From: Paraburkholderia piptadeniae
GTDB lineage: Bacteria > Pseudomonadota > Gammaproteobacteria > Burkholderiales > Burkholderiaceae
NCBI RefSeq assembly: GCF_900007165.1
Contig: NZ_CYGY02000002.1
Span: 1-64,000, forward strand
Length of the DNA: 64,000 nt
Direction: 5' to 3'
Shown here: positions 54,314-64,000 of the stretch, one piece after another
Position numbering within the stretch: the first letter of the stretch is position 1
Layout: each line of letters starts with the position of its first letter
Translations under genes and position numbers: made by a program
Notes under the pieces: generated by a model
What the model was told of the DNA's origin: nothing
Seen by the model: only the letters and a program-made list of their open reading frames with translations
Database searches by the model: none

Positions 54314-55518
54314 TGTTGTTCGCGTCACGGCGCGCAGCCAATCGATCGGCCCTGCGCGCCCGTTCCGCTCAGGCTCCTGCATATCGCGTGCTCGCGCGCG
54401 TGCATGCGTTGCATCTGGCCGTCGGCGCTGCGTGCGTGATGTTGGGCGCTGCGCCGTGGCAGGCGCGCGCCGCCGACACCGCGTCGAATGTCAGCGCGCC
54501 GCCCGCCGCGAATGCACCCTCCGCACCCGCTGCTCCTTCGGCGCCATCGGCACCGTCTGCGCCGTCAGCACCCAAGCCGGAATCGGCGGCATCCGCCGCG
54601 TCGGGCGCATCGGCGCCATCGACTACGGGCTCCGCGCCGCCGCCCGCGCCCGTCACGGCGCGCAATCCCGCGCCCGCTTCCGCGGCGTCGGCGCCGGCCG
54701 CGTTCCAGCCGAACCAGCAGTTGCGCTATGGCAACTACGCGGTGTTTCGCAATCTGATTCCATCGCCGATGCTGGAAGCCCAATCCGCTGAGGAATTCGA
54801 TCAGATCGCGCGCGGCGCCGAACACATGAACCGGCTTTATCCGCCATCGGATGCGCGCGTGACTCGCGTGCAGTCGATCGTCGACAAGCTGATCCCCTTT
54901 TCGCTGAAGTGGAGCGATCGCGCGAAGAACTGGAAGTGGGACATCGCGGTGCTGCGCTCATCGGACATTCGTGCGTATTGCCTGCCGGGCGGCAAGATCG
55001 TCATTTATGGGGGCATGCTCGACAAGGTGCGCCTGAACGACAACGAACTCGGCGTGCTGCTCGGTCACGAGATCGCGCATGCGCTGCGCGAGCACGCGCG
55101 CGAGCGTCTCGGCGAACAGCAGGCCGCACAACTGGGCTCGGGGGCCATGCCGCCGCTCTTCGGCCTCGCGGATCTCGGCGAGGCGCCGCTCGGCATCGGC
55201 ACGCAGCTGCTGGAAATGAAGTACGAACGCGCCGACGAAACGGAAGCGGATGTGATCGGCAGCGAGATTGCGTCGCGTGCGGGCTTCGATCCGCGCGCGG
55301 CGATCACACTATGGGACAAGCTCGCCGTCGCGACGCGCAATAACCGCGATCAGGGCTTCATCTACGTGCATCCGTACAACCCGGCGCGCCGCGCGGACAT
55401 CATGAAGCGCCTGCCCGACATGCTGCCGCTGTACGCGAAGGCAATCGGCAAGACGGTCGATGCGCTGCCCGACTACGCGGGCATCGGCCGCCCGCGCCGT
55501 ACGACCGCGAGCGACTGA
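54313..55518 (+). CDS. M48-family zinc metalloprotease, exported
   Basis: 401-aa protease. A long N-terminus with a hydrophobic export segment (ALHLAVGAACVMLGAAPWQA, about residues 33-52) leads to a Pro/Ala/Ser low-complexity linker (about 60-120). The catalytic HEIAH is in GVLLGHEIAHALREHARERL, and the third ligand Glu lies in YERADETEADVIG. Fold resembles LoiP/BepA-type M48 enzymes. Start overlaps the MFS stop; convergent with xthA, 11 nt apart. Confidence 0.88.
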   Translation: MLFASRRAANRSALRARSAQAPAYRVLARVHALHLAVGAACVMLGAAPWQARAADTASNVSAPPAANAPSAPAAPSAPSAPSAPSAPKPESAASAASGASAPSTTGSAPPPAPVTARNPAPASAASAPAAFQPNQQLRYGNYAVFRNLIPSPMLEAQSAEEFDQIARGAEHMNRLYPPSDARVTRVQSIVDKLIPFSLKWSDRAKNWKWDIAVLRSSDIRAYCLPGGKIVIYGGMLDKVRLNDNELGVLLGHEIAHALREHARERLGEQQAAQLGSGAMPPLFGLADLGEAPLGIGTQLLEMKYERADETEADVIGSEIASRAGFDPRAAITLWDKLAVATRNNRDQGFIYVHPYNPARRADIMKRLPDMLPLYAKAIGKTVDALPDYAGIGRPRRTTASD

Positions 55519-55529
55519 CGCGCGAGCGA

Positions 55530-56309
55530 TTATTTCGCGAGCTTGTGGTTGTAGTCGATGGTCAGCGGCGCGTGATCGCTGAACTTGATGTCGCGGAAAA
55601 TCGAGGTCTTTTTCGCGGTGGCCGCAATGCCCGGCGTCGCGATCTGATAGTCGATACGCCACCCGACGTTCTTCGCATACGCCTGGCCGCGATTGCTCCA
55701 CCACGTGTATTGCTCGGGCCGCGGGTCGAGCGTGCGGAACACGTCGACGTAACCGACGTCGTCGAAGAGCTTCGTGAGCCAAGCGCGTTCTTCCGGCAGA
55801 CAGCCCGAATTCTTCTGGTTGCCCTTCCAGTTCTTGATGTCGATTTCCTTGTGCACGATGTTCACGTCGCCGCACAGGATCACTTCGCGCTCCTGCGACA
55901 GCTCGGAGAGATGCGGCATGAACACGTCCATGAAACGGTACTTGGCCTGCTGACGGTCGTCGCCGCTCGACCCCGACGGCACATACACCGAAATCACCGA
56001 CAGATTGCCGAAACGCGCCTCCACGTAGCGCCCTTCGGGATCGAACTCTTCGCTGCCGAATCCGATCACGACTTCGTCCGGCTCGTGACGCGTATAAACG
56101 CCCGCTCCGCTATAGCCCTTCTTCACCGCATGCTGGAAATAGCCGGTAAAGCCGTGCGGCGCGAGGAATTCCGGCGTCATGTCGTCCTGCGAGCATTTGA
56201 TTTCCTGCACGCACACGACATCGGCCTTCTGCTCGCCGAACCACTCGAAAAAGCCTTTCTTGGCTGCCGAACGAATGCCGTTCAGGTTGGCGGTGATCAC
56301 ACGCAACAT
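55530..56309 (-). CDS. xthA: Exodeoxyribonuclease III
   Basis: 259-aa AP endonuclease/3'-exonuclease. MLRVITANLNGIRSAAKKGF opens the protein, the metal-binding Glu is in VVCVQEIKCSQDD, the catalytic Asp and Asn in CGDVNIVHKEIDI, and the His in FSDHAPLTIDY. Length is typical. It is last on a minus-strand run behind ppk2, 43 nt away. Confidence 0.96.
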   Translation of the reverse strand: MLRVITANLNGIRSAAKKGFFEWFGEQKADVVCVQEIKCSQDDMTPEFLAPHGFTGYFQHAVKKGYSGAGVYTRHEPDEVVIGFGSEEFDPEGRYVEARFGNLSVISVYVPSGSSGDDRQQAKYRFMDVFMPHLSELSQEREVILCGDVNIVHKEIDIKNWKGNQKNSGCLPEERAWLTKLFDDVGYVDVFRTLDPRPEQYTWWSNRGQAYAKNVGWRIDYQIATPGIAATAKKTSIFRDIKFSDHAPLTIDYNHKLAK

Positions 56310-56352
56310 GTTTTTCCTTCGTTATGTTTTCGTTTATTCGGCGACGTGAAGC

Positions 56353-57189
56353 TCATTCGACTATCACGCCTTTCAGCGATTCTTTGGCGGGCGGGAATTC
56401 CAGCTTCAGCGACTCGAATGTGCGCAGCAGCAGCTCGCCGACCATCACGTTGCGATGCGTCTTCGAGTCGGCGGGTATCACATACCACGGCGCGTATTCC
56501 GTCGATGTCGCCTCGAGTGCCTCCTCGTACGCGACCTGATACTTGTCCCACAGCTTGCGTGCGTCGAGATCGGACACATCGAATTTCCAGTGCTTCGTCG
56601 GATCGTCGATGCGCGCCTGCAACCGCTCGCGCTGCTCGTCCTTCGATATGTGCAGCATGCACTTGACGATCGTCGTGCCGCTTTCCGCAAGCATCCGCTC
56701 GAAGTCGCGAATGTGCGCGTAGCGGCGAAGGCGTTCGTCCTTGTCCAGCGAGCCGAGAACATACGGCACGAGCACGTCTTCGTAGTGGCTGCGATTGAAG
56801 ATCGTCAGTTCGCCGGCAGCGGGCGCCTGCGCGTGCACGCGCCACAGAAAGTCGTGCGCGAGCTCGATCGGCGTCGGCGCCTTGAACGGCACGATGCGCA
56901 AGCCGAGCGGATCGACTTCATGAAACACGGCGCGTATCGTGCCGTCCTTGCCGCTCGTGTCCATCCCTTGCAGCACCAGCAGCACGCGCTGAACGCGCTG
57001 CGCATGCAGACGCTCCTGCTGCGCGTCGAGCAGCACGCCGATTTCAGCGAGACGTTCGCGATCGGTCTCCTTCGAGCCCGTTGAAAACGGCTTCGACGAC
57101 GGATCGATGCTGGCGAGAGAAGACTTCGACTTGTTGCCGTCGTCGAAAAAGGGCACACGATATCCGTCGAGACCGTTCTTCTTTGCCAT
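56353..57189 (-). CDS. Polyphosphate kinase 2 family protein
   Basis: 278-aa kinase moving phosphate between polyphosphate and nucleotides. Walker A is LQGMDTSGKDGT, Walker B-like NRSHYEDVLVP, and the lid region DPTKHWKFDVSDLDAR is the PPK2 signature. The single domain fits class I-III PPK2; ADP, GDP or AMP as acceptor cannot be assigned. AGGAGA precedes ATG 57189. A terminator separates it from gatB. Confidence 0.9.
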   Translation of the reverse strand: MAKKNGLDGYRVPFFDDGNKSKSSLASIDPSSKPFSTGSKETDRERLAEIGVLLDAQQERLHAQRVQRVLLVLQGMDTSGKDGTIRAVFHEVDPLGLRIVPFKAPTPIELAHDFLWRVHAQAPAAGELTIFNRSHYEDVLVPYVLGSLDKDERLRRYAHIRDFERMLAESGTTIVKCMLHISKDEQRERLQARIDDPTKHWKFDVSDLDARKLWDKYQVAYEEALEATSTEYAPWYVIPADSKTHRNVMVGELLLRTFESLKLEFPPAKESLKGVIVE

Positions 57190-57238
57190 TGCTGTTTTCT
57201 CCTGTTTATCCTTCACGGGCGGCACGTCACGCCGATTG

Positions 57239-57285
57239 AAAAGCAAACGGGCCGTTGCGCCACTTTCGATGCGACAACAGCCCGT
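57239..57285 (-). terminator. Terminator of the gatCAB operon
   Basis: On the minus strand ACGGGCTGTTG (57285-57275) pairs with CAACGGCCCGT (57257-57247, one G-U), then TTGCTTTT. It lies past the gatB stop and before ppk2. Confidence 0.75.
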
Positions 57286-57348
57286 CATGGCCCGCGCGCG
57301 ATACGCTGCGCGCAAGAGCCGATCCCGCTACCGATCCCAATGCAATGC

Positions 57349-58836
57349 TCAGCCCAGCTTCTTCCTCAACAGCTCGTTGACCTGCTGCGGATTCGCCTTG
57401 CCCTTGGTCGCCTTCATCGCCTGACCGATCAGCGCGTTAAACGCTTTCTCCTTGCCCGCGCGGAATTCTTCAACCGACTTCTGGTTAGCGGCGAGCACCT
57501 CGTCGATAATCGCTTCGAGCGCGCCTGTATCCGAAATCTGCTTGAGCCCCTTCGCTTCGATGATGCGGTCTGCGGCGGCTTCGTCGGTGGCCTTCTCTTC
57601 CCAGATCGAAAGGAAGATTTCCTTCGCGATCTTGTTCGAGATCGTGCCGTCGGCGATACGTTGCAGCACCAGCGCGAGTTGCGAGGCCGAAACGGGGCTG
57701 TCGGCGATGTCGAGGCCTTCGCGGTTCAGTTGCGACGACACTTCGCCCATCAGCCAGTTCGCCGCGACCTTCGCCTGGGCTTTGTCTTTATCTGCGCCGA
57801 CTTTCGCCACCACGGCTTCGTAGTACTCGGCCATCGCCTTGCTCGACGTGACGACGCCGGCATCGTACGACGTCAGGCCGTACTGCTCGACGAAACGCTT
57901 CTGCATCGCAGCGGGCAGTTCCGGCAATTCGCCCTTCACGCGCTCGACCCACGACGCGTCGATCACGAGCGGCATCAGATCGGGATCGGGGAAATAGCGG
58001 TAGTCGTGGGCGTCTTCCTTGCTGCGCATCGAACGCGTTTCGCGCTTGTCCGGATCGTACAGACGCGTCTCCTGCACCACCGTGCCGCCGTCTTCGATCA
58101 GCTCGATCTGACGGCGCACTTCGTACTGGATCGCTTCTTCGAGGAAGCGGAACGAGTTCAGGTTCTTGATCTCGGCGCGCGTGCCGAATTCCTTCTGGCC
58201 GAACGGACGCACCGACACGTTCGCATCGCAGCGGAACGAGCCTTCCTGCATGTTGCCGTCGCAGATGCCGAGCCACACGACGAGACCATGCAACGCCTTC
58301 GCATACGCAACGGCTTCAGCGGCGCTGCGCATTTCCGGCTCGGTGACGATTTCGAGCAGCGGCGTGCCGGCGCGATTCAGGTCGATGCCCGTCATGCCGG
58401 CGAAGTCTTCGTGCAGCGACTTGCCCGCGTCCTCTTCGAGGTGAGCGCGCGTCAGGTTGATGGTCTTTTCGTACGCCGGGACACCGGCCTTTTCGTTCGC
58501 GGGCACCTGGATCGTGATCTGCCCGCCCTGCACGACGGGGATCTCGTACTGGCTGATCTGATAGCCCTTCGGCAGATCAGGGTAGAAGTAGTTCTTGCGC
58601 GCAAAGATGCTGCGCGGTGCGATCGTCGCGTCGATCGCGAGACCGAACTGGATCGCGCGCTCGACGGCGCCCTTGTTCATCACGGGCAGCACGCCCGGCA
58701 ACGCCAGATCGACGGCGCAGGCCTGCGTGTTGGCCTCGGCGCCGAACTGCGTGGCCGCGCCCGAGAAAATCTTCGAGACCGTCGACAGTTGCGTGTGCGT
58801 CTCGAGACCGATGACGACTTCCCATTGTGTTGTCAT
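57349..58836 (-). CDS. gatB: Asp/Glu-tRNA amidotransferase subunit B
   Basis: 495-aa tRNA-binding and kinase subunit of GatCAB, which amidates mischarged Glu-tRNA(Gln) or Asp-tRNA(Asn). [28 protein letters not shown] and [17 protein letters not shown] are family signatures. The C-terminal YqeY-like tail ends [14 protein letters not shown]. Start ATG 58836, 3 nt after gatA. Confidence 0.96.
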   Translation of the reverse strand: MTTQWEVVIGLETHTQLSTVSKIFSGAATQFGAEANTQACAVDLALPGVLPVMNKGAVERAIQFGLAIDATIAPRSIFARKNYFYPDLPKGYQISQYEIPVVQGGQITIQVPANEKAGVPAYEKTINLTRAHLEEDAGKSLHEDFAGMTGIDLNRAGTPLLEIVTEPEMRSAAEAVAYAKALHGLVVWLGICDGNMQEGSFRCDANVSVRPFGQKEFGTRAEIKNLNSFRFLEEAIQYEVRRQIELIEDGGTVVQETRLYDPDKRETRSMRSKEDAHDYRYFPDPDLMPLVIDASWVERVKGELPELPAAMQKRFVEQYGLTSYDAGVVTSSKAMAEYYEAVVAKVGADKDKAQAKVAANWLMGEVSSQLNREGLDIADSPVSASQLALVLQRIADGTISNKIAKEIFLSIWEEKATDEAAADRIIEAKGLKQISDTGALEAIIDEVLAANQKSVEEFRAGKEKAFNALIGQAMKATKGKANPQQVNELLRKKLG

Positions 58837-58839
58837 AAC

Positions 58840-60342
58840 TCAAACTCCCGCCGGCGCCTTGCGATGCCAGTCGGTGACGCGCTGGAACGCGTCCGCCACC
58901 TGGAGCATGCGTGCTTCGTTGAAATAGTTGCCGATGATCTGCAAGCCGACGGGACGCTGCGCATTCGCGCCCGCGCCGAAGCCGCACGGCACGCTCATGC
59001 CGGGCAGGCCAGCGAGGCTTACCGACAGCGTGTAGATGTCCGCGAGATACATCTGCACAGGGTCGTCGCCCTTCGCGCCGATATCCCACGCGACCGACGG
59101 CGCGACGGGGCCCATGATCACATCGCACTTCCTGAACGCTTCCTGGAAGTCCTGCGCGATGATGCGGCGGATCTTCTGCGCCTGCAGGTAATACGCATCG
59201 TAGTAGCCGTGCGACAGCACATACGTGCCGACCAGAATGCGGCGCTTCACTTCGGGACCGAAGCCTTCCGCGCGCGACTTCTTGTACATGTCGAGCAGAT
59301 CGCGATACTCGGCCGCGCGATGGCCGTAACGCACGCCATCGAAACGCGACAGGTTCGACGACGCTTCCGCCGGCGCAATCACGTAGTAGACGGGAATCGA
59401 CAGCTCCGTCTTCGGCAGCGACACTTCGACGAGCGTCGCGCCGAGCGCTTCGTATTGCTTCAATGCGGCGTCGATGGACGCGCGCACGTCGTCGGCGAGG
59501 CCCGCGCCGAAGTACTCCTTCGGCAGGCCGATGCGCAAGCCCGCGAGCGGCTTGCCGGCGGCATCGCCTGAGTTGTTCGCGCCCGACCACGCCTGGCCGA
59601 GGTAGCGCGTGTAGTCTTCGTGATCGTGCGTGAGGCTCGTCGAATCGCGCTCGTCGAAGCCCGCCATTGCGTTGAGCAGCAGCGCGCAGTCGGTGGCCGT
59701 GTGCGCCATCGGACCGCCCTGATCGAGCGACGATGCGAACGCGATCATCCCGTAACGCGACACGCGTCCGTACGTCGGCTTGATACCCGTGATGCCGGAG
59801 AACGAAGCGGGCTGACGGATCGAGCCGCCCGTATCCGTGCCCGTCGCGGCGGGCGCGAGGCGCGCGGCGACGGCCGCCGCCGATCCGCCCGACGAACCGC
59901 CCGGCACGGCCTTGCGATCCCACGGGTTCTGCACCGGGCCGAAGTGCGAATTCTCGTTCGACGAGCCCATCGCGAACTCGTCCATATTGGTCTTGCCAAC
60001 GCACACCATGCCCGCGCGCGCGAGACGCTCGACGACGGTTGCATCGAACGGGCTCACGTAGTTTTCGAGCATCTTCGAGCCGGCCGTCGAACGCCAGTTG
60101 CGCGTGACGAACACGTCCTTGTGCGCGATGGGCAGGCCCGTCAGCGGGCCAGCGTTGCCCGCGGCGAGCTGGGCGTCGGCGGCTTGCGCCTGCGCGAGCG
60201 TCTGCTGCTCGTCGACGTGAACAAATGCGTTCAGCGCGCCATGGTCTGCGATGCGCTTCAGATACGTCTGCGCCAGTTCGACTGCGGAGCATTGCTTCGC
60301 GTCGAGCGCGGCACGCAGTTCGGTCAAGCTTTTCTCATGCAT
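58840..60342 (-). CDS. gatA: Asp/Glu-tRNA amidotransferase subunit A
   Basis: 500-aa glutaminase subunit of GatCAB. The amidase triad shows Lys in [12 protein letters not shown], Ser in [12 protein letters not shown] and the nucleophile region in [14 protein letters not shown]. Start at 60342 (MHEKSLTEL) gives the usual length; a frame extends to 60447. It lies 156 nt after gatC in a minus-strand operon. Confidence 0.96.
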   Translation of the reverse strand: MHEKSLTELRAALDAKQCSAVELAQTYLKRIADHGALNAFVHVDEQQTLAQAQAADAQLAAGNAGPLTGLPIAHKDVFVTRNWRSTAGSKMLENYVSPFDATVVERLARAGMVCVGKTNMDEFAMGSSNENSHFGPVQNPWDRKAVPGGSSGGSAAAVAARLAPAATGTDTGGSIRQPASFSGITGIKPTYGRVSRYGMIAFASSLDQGGPMAHTATDCALLLNAMAGFDERDSTSLTHDHEDYTRYLGQAWSGANNSGDAAGKPLAGLRIGLPKEYFGAGLADDVRASIDAALKQYEALGATLVEVSLPKTELSIPVYYVIAPAEASSNLSRFDGVRYGHRAAEYRDLLDMYKKSRAEGFGPEVKRRILVGTYVLSHGYYDAYYLQAQKIRRIIAQDFQEAFRKCDVIMGPVAPSVAWDIGAKGDDPVQMYLADIYTLSVSLAGLPGMSVPCGFGAGANAQRPVGLQIIGNYFNEARMLQVADAFQRVTDWHRKAPAGV

Positions 60343-60498
60343 TGCGTTATTCCTGAAAAGCGCGACGGCGCGATGCGCCGCCGTGTTGGCATCCGGCCGC
60401 CCGCCGGCAGGCCGGGCCGAAAAAAGCGGGCCGTGTTGCGCGCGCAACGTCGCACGCGTGACACAGAACCCTGTGCTTAATCACGCCTGCTCGGGCGC

Positions 60499-60798
60499 TT
60501 ACTCGATGACCTTCGGCACCAGATACAGGCCGTCCTGCACAGCAGGCGCCGGACGCTGGTATTCATCGCGATTCACGCTTTCGGTAACGGCGTCGTTGCG
60601 CAGACGCAGCGCCACGTCTTCGATCTGCTCGATGGGGTGGGCGAGTGGCGCGATGCCCGTCGTGTCGACCGCCTGCATCTGCTCGACAAGACCAAAGAAA
60701 TCGTTGAGCTGCGCGAGCGTGTGCTGGGCGTCGGCATCGGGCAATTCGAGCCGTGCGAGATGGGCGATGCGTTTCACATCGGTCAGGGTCAAGGCCAT
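60499..60798 (-). CDS. gatC: Asp/Glu-tRNA amidotransferase subunit C
   Basis: 99-aa subunit that clamps GatA and GatB. It opens [19 protein letters not shown] and contains [18 protein letters not shown] and ends LYLVPKVIE, all typical. First gene of gatCAB; start at 60798 is the usual one although the frame is open to 60903. The 156-nt gap to gatA is wider than in many relatives. Confidence 0.94.
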   Translation of the reverse strand: MALTLTDVKRIAHLARLELPDADAQHTLAQLNDFFGLVEQMQAVDTTGIAPLAHPIEQIEDVALRLRNDAVTESVNRDEYQRPAPAVQDGLYLVPKVIE

Positions 60799-61175
60799 GC
60801 AATCACCGGAATAGTGCGGTCTGCCGCAACGATGAAAAACGATGCTGCGACAGCAGGTTAGGTCATTGGAGCAGGCCCTCGAAATTGGGGCCGGCGACGG
60901 CAAAAAGTGCCGCTCGTTTCCTTTAAATCAAGCAAAATTATAAGGTATCATTACGCGTTCGACCCAAACCCGGACCGACTTACCAAGGCCTTTCTGGCAT
61001 TTTCAGAGATCGCTGAACGACAGATCTGCTGCCTTGCTATAGCCTCCGGTGCGTTTTCCTCGCAGTTTCATGCTTTCCACGGCCGCAACGGCTGAACGTG
61101 AGGCTGCTAACTTTATTCCGCTGCCGCCCTATGCATACGATGCGAGGCCCGGCCCCCAGCGAGACAGGATTTTGA
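60799..61175. promoter_or_regulatory. Divergent promoter region, gatC and mreB
   Basis: 377 nt without a gene. The AT-rich core 60920-60955 contains a minus-strand TATAAT (60942-60937) that suits gatC, and plus-strand TATAAG (60939-60944). Neither has a good -35. The mreB leader would be over 200 nt long. Confidence 0.5.
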
Positions 61176-62219
<1,044 letters not shown>

Positions 62220-62252
62220 GCTTGTCAGTCCCCATGTCGGCAACACGCACTG

Positions 62253-62275
62253 AAAGGCTGGCTCCGCCAGCCTTT
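62253..62275 (+). terminator. Hairpin between mreB and mreC
   Basis: Perfect 10-bp stem AAAGGCTGGC/GCCAGCCTTT with a TCC loop, 33 nt after the mreB stop. T-run is only three bases then GTGCG, so partial termination, setting mreB above mreCD, is the likely effect. Confidence 0.6.
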
Positions 62276-62338
62276 GTGCGTTGTGCGCGCAATCTGGCGC
62301 GCTGAAGTCTCACCCATTTGCTCACGCTCCCGGCGACC

Positions 62339-63433
62339 ATGGAATACAGTCCGCCGCCCCTATTCAAGCAAGGCCCCTCGGCTCTCGCACGACTGATTTT
62401 CTTCGTGCTGGTGGCGCTCGCCCTGCTCATTTCCGACGCGCGCTTCAATACGCTCGAGATCGTTCGCGGCGTGCTCGGCGCGGGCCTGTATCCGTTGCAG
62501 CGCGCGGCGCTCGTGCCGCGCGACATCTTCATGGGCGCCGCCGATCTCGCCGTCACGAGCGCGACGCTGCGCAATGAAAACGCGAAGCTGCGCACACGCA
62601 ATCTGCAGTTGTCACAACAGGCCAATGAAGCCGCGCAGCTCGGCGCTGAAAATGCGCATCTGCGCAATCTATTGCAGCTGTCGCAAAAGATGACGACGCA
62701 ATCGATTCCCGCCGAAATCCAGTACGACACGCGCGATCCGTTCACGCAGAAGGTCGTGATCGGTCGCGGCTCGCAGCAGGGCATCAAGGGCGGATCGCCC
62801 GTCGTCAACGAAGACGGCGTGATCGGCCAGGTGACACGCGTGTTCCCGATGCAATCGGAAGTCACGCTGCTCACCGACAAGGATCAGGCAGTTCCCGTGC
62901 AGATCGTCCGCACGGGCTTGCGCAGCGTGATCTACGGCACGCCCAAGGGCGACGCGCTCGATCTGCGTTTCGTGCCGATCAGCGCCGACGTGCTCGCGGG
63001 CGATGAACTCGTGACGAGCGGTCTCGACGGCGTGTATCCGCCGGGGCTACCCGTCGCGAAGGTCGTGCGCGTCGACAAGCAGGCGGATACGGCTTTCGCG
63101 CGCGTCGTCTGCCAGCCGATCGCCCCTGTGCGCGGTGCTCGCGATCTGCTTGTCCTGCACTACGAAAGCAACGTGCCGCCGCGTCCCGCCGACGAACCCG
63201 ATCCAGCCGCCGCCGCGAAGGAAGCGAAAAAGAAGAACGCGAAAGCGCCGGAGAAGGGCAAGCCGGGCGAGAAAGACGCGAAGCCGGCGCAGGCCGCATC
63301 GACGCCCGCAGCGGCGGCAGTTCCGGCAAAACCCGCGTCGTCGGTCAAGCCCGCCGGCAAGGCAGCGACCGAGAAGAAGCCGTCCGCCGAAAGGAACGCG
63401 AAGCCGCAAGCCGCGCAAGGGGCCCAGCAATGA
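62339..63433 (+). CDS. mreC: Rod shape-determining protein MreC
   Basis: 364-aa bitopic scaffold of the elongasome. The membrane helix RLIFFVLVALALLISDARF is at residues about 20-38, a coiled coil with ATLRNENAKLRTRNLQLSQQ at about 78-110, then the beta-rich domain (QKVVIGRGSQQGIKGG, VTLLTDKDQAVPVQIV). The last 90 residues are a Lys/Ala/Pro-rich tail, longer than in E. coli. ATG 62339. Overlaps mreD by 4 nt. Confidence 0.94.
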   Translation: MEYSPPPLFKQGPSALARLIFFVLVALALLISDARFNTLEIVRGVLGAGLYPLQRAALVPRDIFMGAADLAVTSATLRNENAKLRTRNLQLSQQANEAAQLGAENAHLRNLLQLSQKMTTQSIPAEIQYDTRDPFTQKVVIGRGSQQGIKGGSPVVNEDGVIGQVTRVFPMQSEVTLLTDKDQAVPVQIVRTGLRSVIYGTPKGDALDLRFVPISADVLAGDELVTSGLDGVYPPGLPVAKVVRVDKQADTAFARVVCQPIAPVRGARDLLVLHYESNVPPRPADEPDPAAAAKEAKKKNAKAPEKGKPGEKDAKPAQAASTPAAAAVPAKPASSVKPAGKAATEKKPSAERNAKPQAAQGAQQ

Positions 63434-63942
63434 ATCGCCCGCAGTACATCCTGCAGCCCGTCAATCCCTACTTCATCGCGTTCAGCCTGGCCGCCGCGTT
63501 CCTGCTGAACATGATGCCGTGGGGACGCCTGATCGGCGTACCCGATTTCGTCGCGCTCGTGCTGCTGTTCTGGAACGTGCATCAGCCGCGCAAGGTCGGC
63601 ATGGGCATCGCGTTCATGCTCGGCCTGTTGATGGATGTCCACAACGCAAGCCTGCTGGGCGAACATGCACTCGCGTACACGCTGCTCTCGTATGGCGCGA
63701 TCACGATCCATCGCCGCGTGCTGTGGATGCCGATCGGCGTGCAGATTTTCGCCGTGATGCCGTTGCTCGTCGTCGCGCAACTCGTGCCCTTCGTGATCCG
63801 CCTGCTGACGGGGGCATCGTTTCCGGGCTGGGGTTATCTGATCGACGGTTTCGTCGAGGCCGCGCTCTGGCCCATCGCGAGCATTCTGCTGTTGATGCCG
63901 CAGCGCCGTCCCGCCGATCCGGACGACACGCGGCCCATCTGA
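63430..63942 (+). CDS. mreD: Rod shape-determining protein MreD
   Basis: 170-aa integral membrane protein with five or so helices. PVNPYFIAFSLAAAFLLNMM opens it, followed by GLLMDVHNASLLGEHALAYT, an MreD hallmark. Start ATGA overlaps mreC. Completes mreBCD. Confidence 0.93.
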   Translation: MNRPQYILQPVNPYFIAFSLAAAFLLNMMPWGRLIGVPDFVALVLLFWNVHQPRKVGMGIAFMLGLLMDVHNASLLGEHALAYTLLSYGAITIHRRVLWMPIGVQIFAVMPLLVVAQLVPFVIRLLTGASFPGWGYLIDGFVEAALWPIASILLLMPQRRPADPDDTRPI

Positions 63943-64000
63943 CGGCGCGCCGCCCACTCGCTCATGAACGCGCATCTGTGTTGCCGCCTTCACGATCGTC
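63943..64000 (+). other. Right edge, no gene assigned
   Basis: 58 nt after mreD. An ATG at 63964 opens a short frame but its first residues do not look like PBP2 (mrdA), the gene often found next, and the window ends too soon to judge. Confidence 0.3.

Overview
The window reads as a chromosomal segment of a Burkholderia-group betaproteobacterium, most likely Paraburkholderia, Caballeronia or Burkholderia. The DNA is strongly GC-rich and nearly all real genes end codons in G or C. Gene order and protein details fit that group: metK beside a lipid A acyltransferase and dapF, DUF484 and xerC; hslVU; argB followed by a HAD phosphatase and slmA; metX-metW; gatCAB divergent from mreBCD; and a DksA with a degenerate zinc finger. 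I found no insertion sequence, prophage, CRISPR array, rRNA or tRNA. Genus is an inference; no search was run.

Layout. 1-4.1 kb: a YtfRT-YjfF-type sugar ABC importer behind a tandem hairpin leader. 4.1-9.7 kb: a LysE exporter, an intergenic region with a possible structured RNA, ferredoxin-NADP reductase, a NarL-type two-component pair and an APC amino-acid permease. 10.0-17.6 kb: a seven-gene molybdenum hydroxylase cluster (coxS-L-M-D-E-G plus XdhC/CoxI) whose large subunit has the form II AYRGAGR loop rather than the CO-oxidising form I loop. 17.8-18.5 kb: a HigBA-like toxin-antitoxin pair. 18.6-21.0 kb: a PepSY membrane protein with a Fur-like site upstream, SrkA kinase and a 70-aa conserved-looking small protein. 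21.4-27.4 kb: an RND tripartite efflux operon in the order pump, adaptor, outer-membrane channel. 27.5-32.7 kb: an accessory stretch with an MFS transporter, a 60-aa membrane protein carrying the second copy of the tandem hairpin leader, an aldo/keto reductase next to a 16-bp palindrome, DUF3185, a phytanoyl-CoA dioxygenase-like enzyme and a weak hypothetical gene.

33.0-64.0 kb is core: metK; lpxL; dapF-DUF484-xerC; an rRNA methyltransferase; a CobW/COG0523 GTPase with a His-rich linker; dksA; hslVU; a RegBA-type redox two-component system; a TPR/glycosyltransferase-like protein; argB; a HAD phosphatase overlapping slmA; metX-metW; an AmpG-like MFS gene overlapping an M48 protease; xthA; ppk2; gatCAB; and mreBCD.

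The most unusual signals are non-coding. A roughly 42-nt unit occurs twice in tandem just before the ribosome binding site of two unrelated genes (292-380 and 29131-29221). In each pair the start-proximal unit keeps a hairpin while the upstream unit has lost the 5' arm but keeps the 3' arm. A second candidate is a closed 225-nt inverted structure upstream of fpr (4901-5125). A third is a metK leader in which a stem could cover part of the Shine-Dalgarno sequence.
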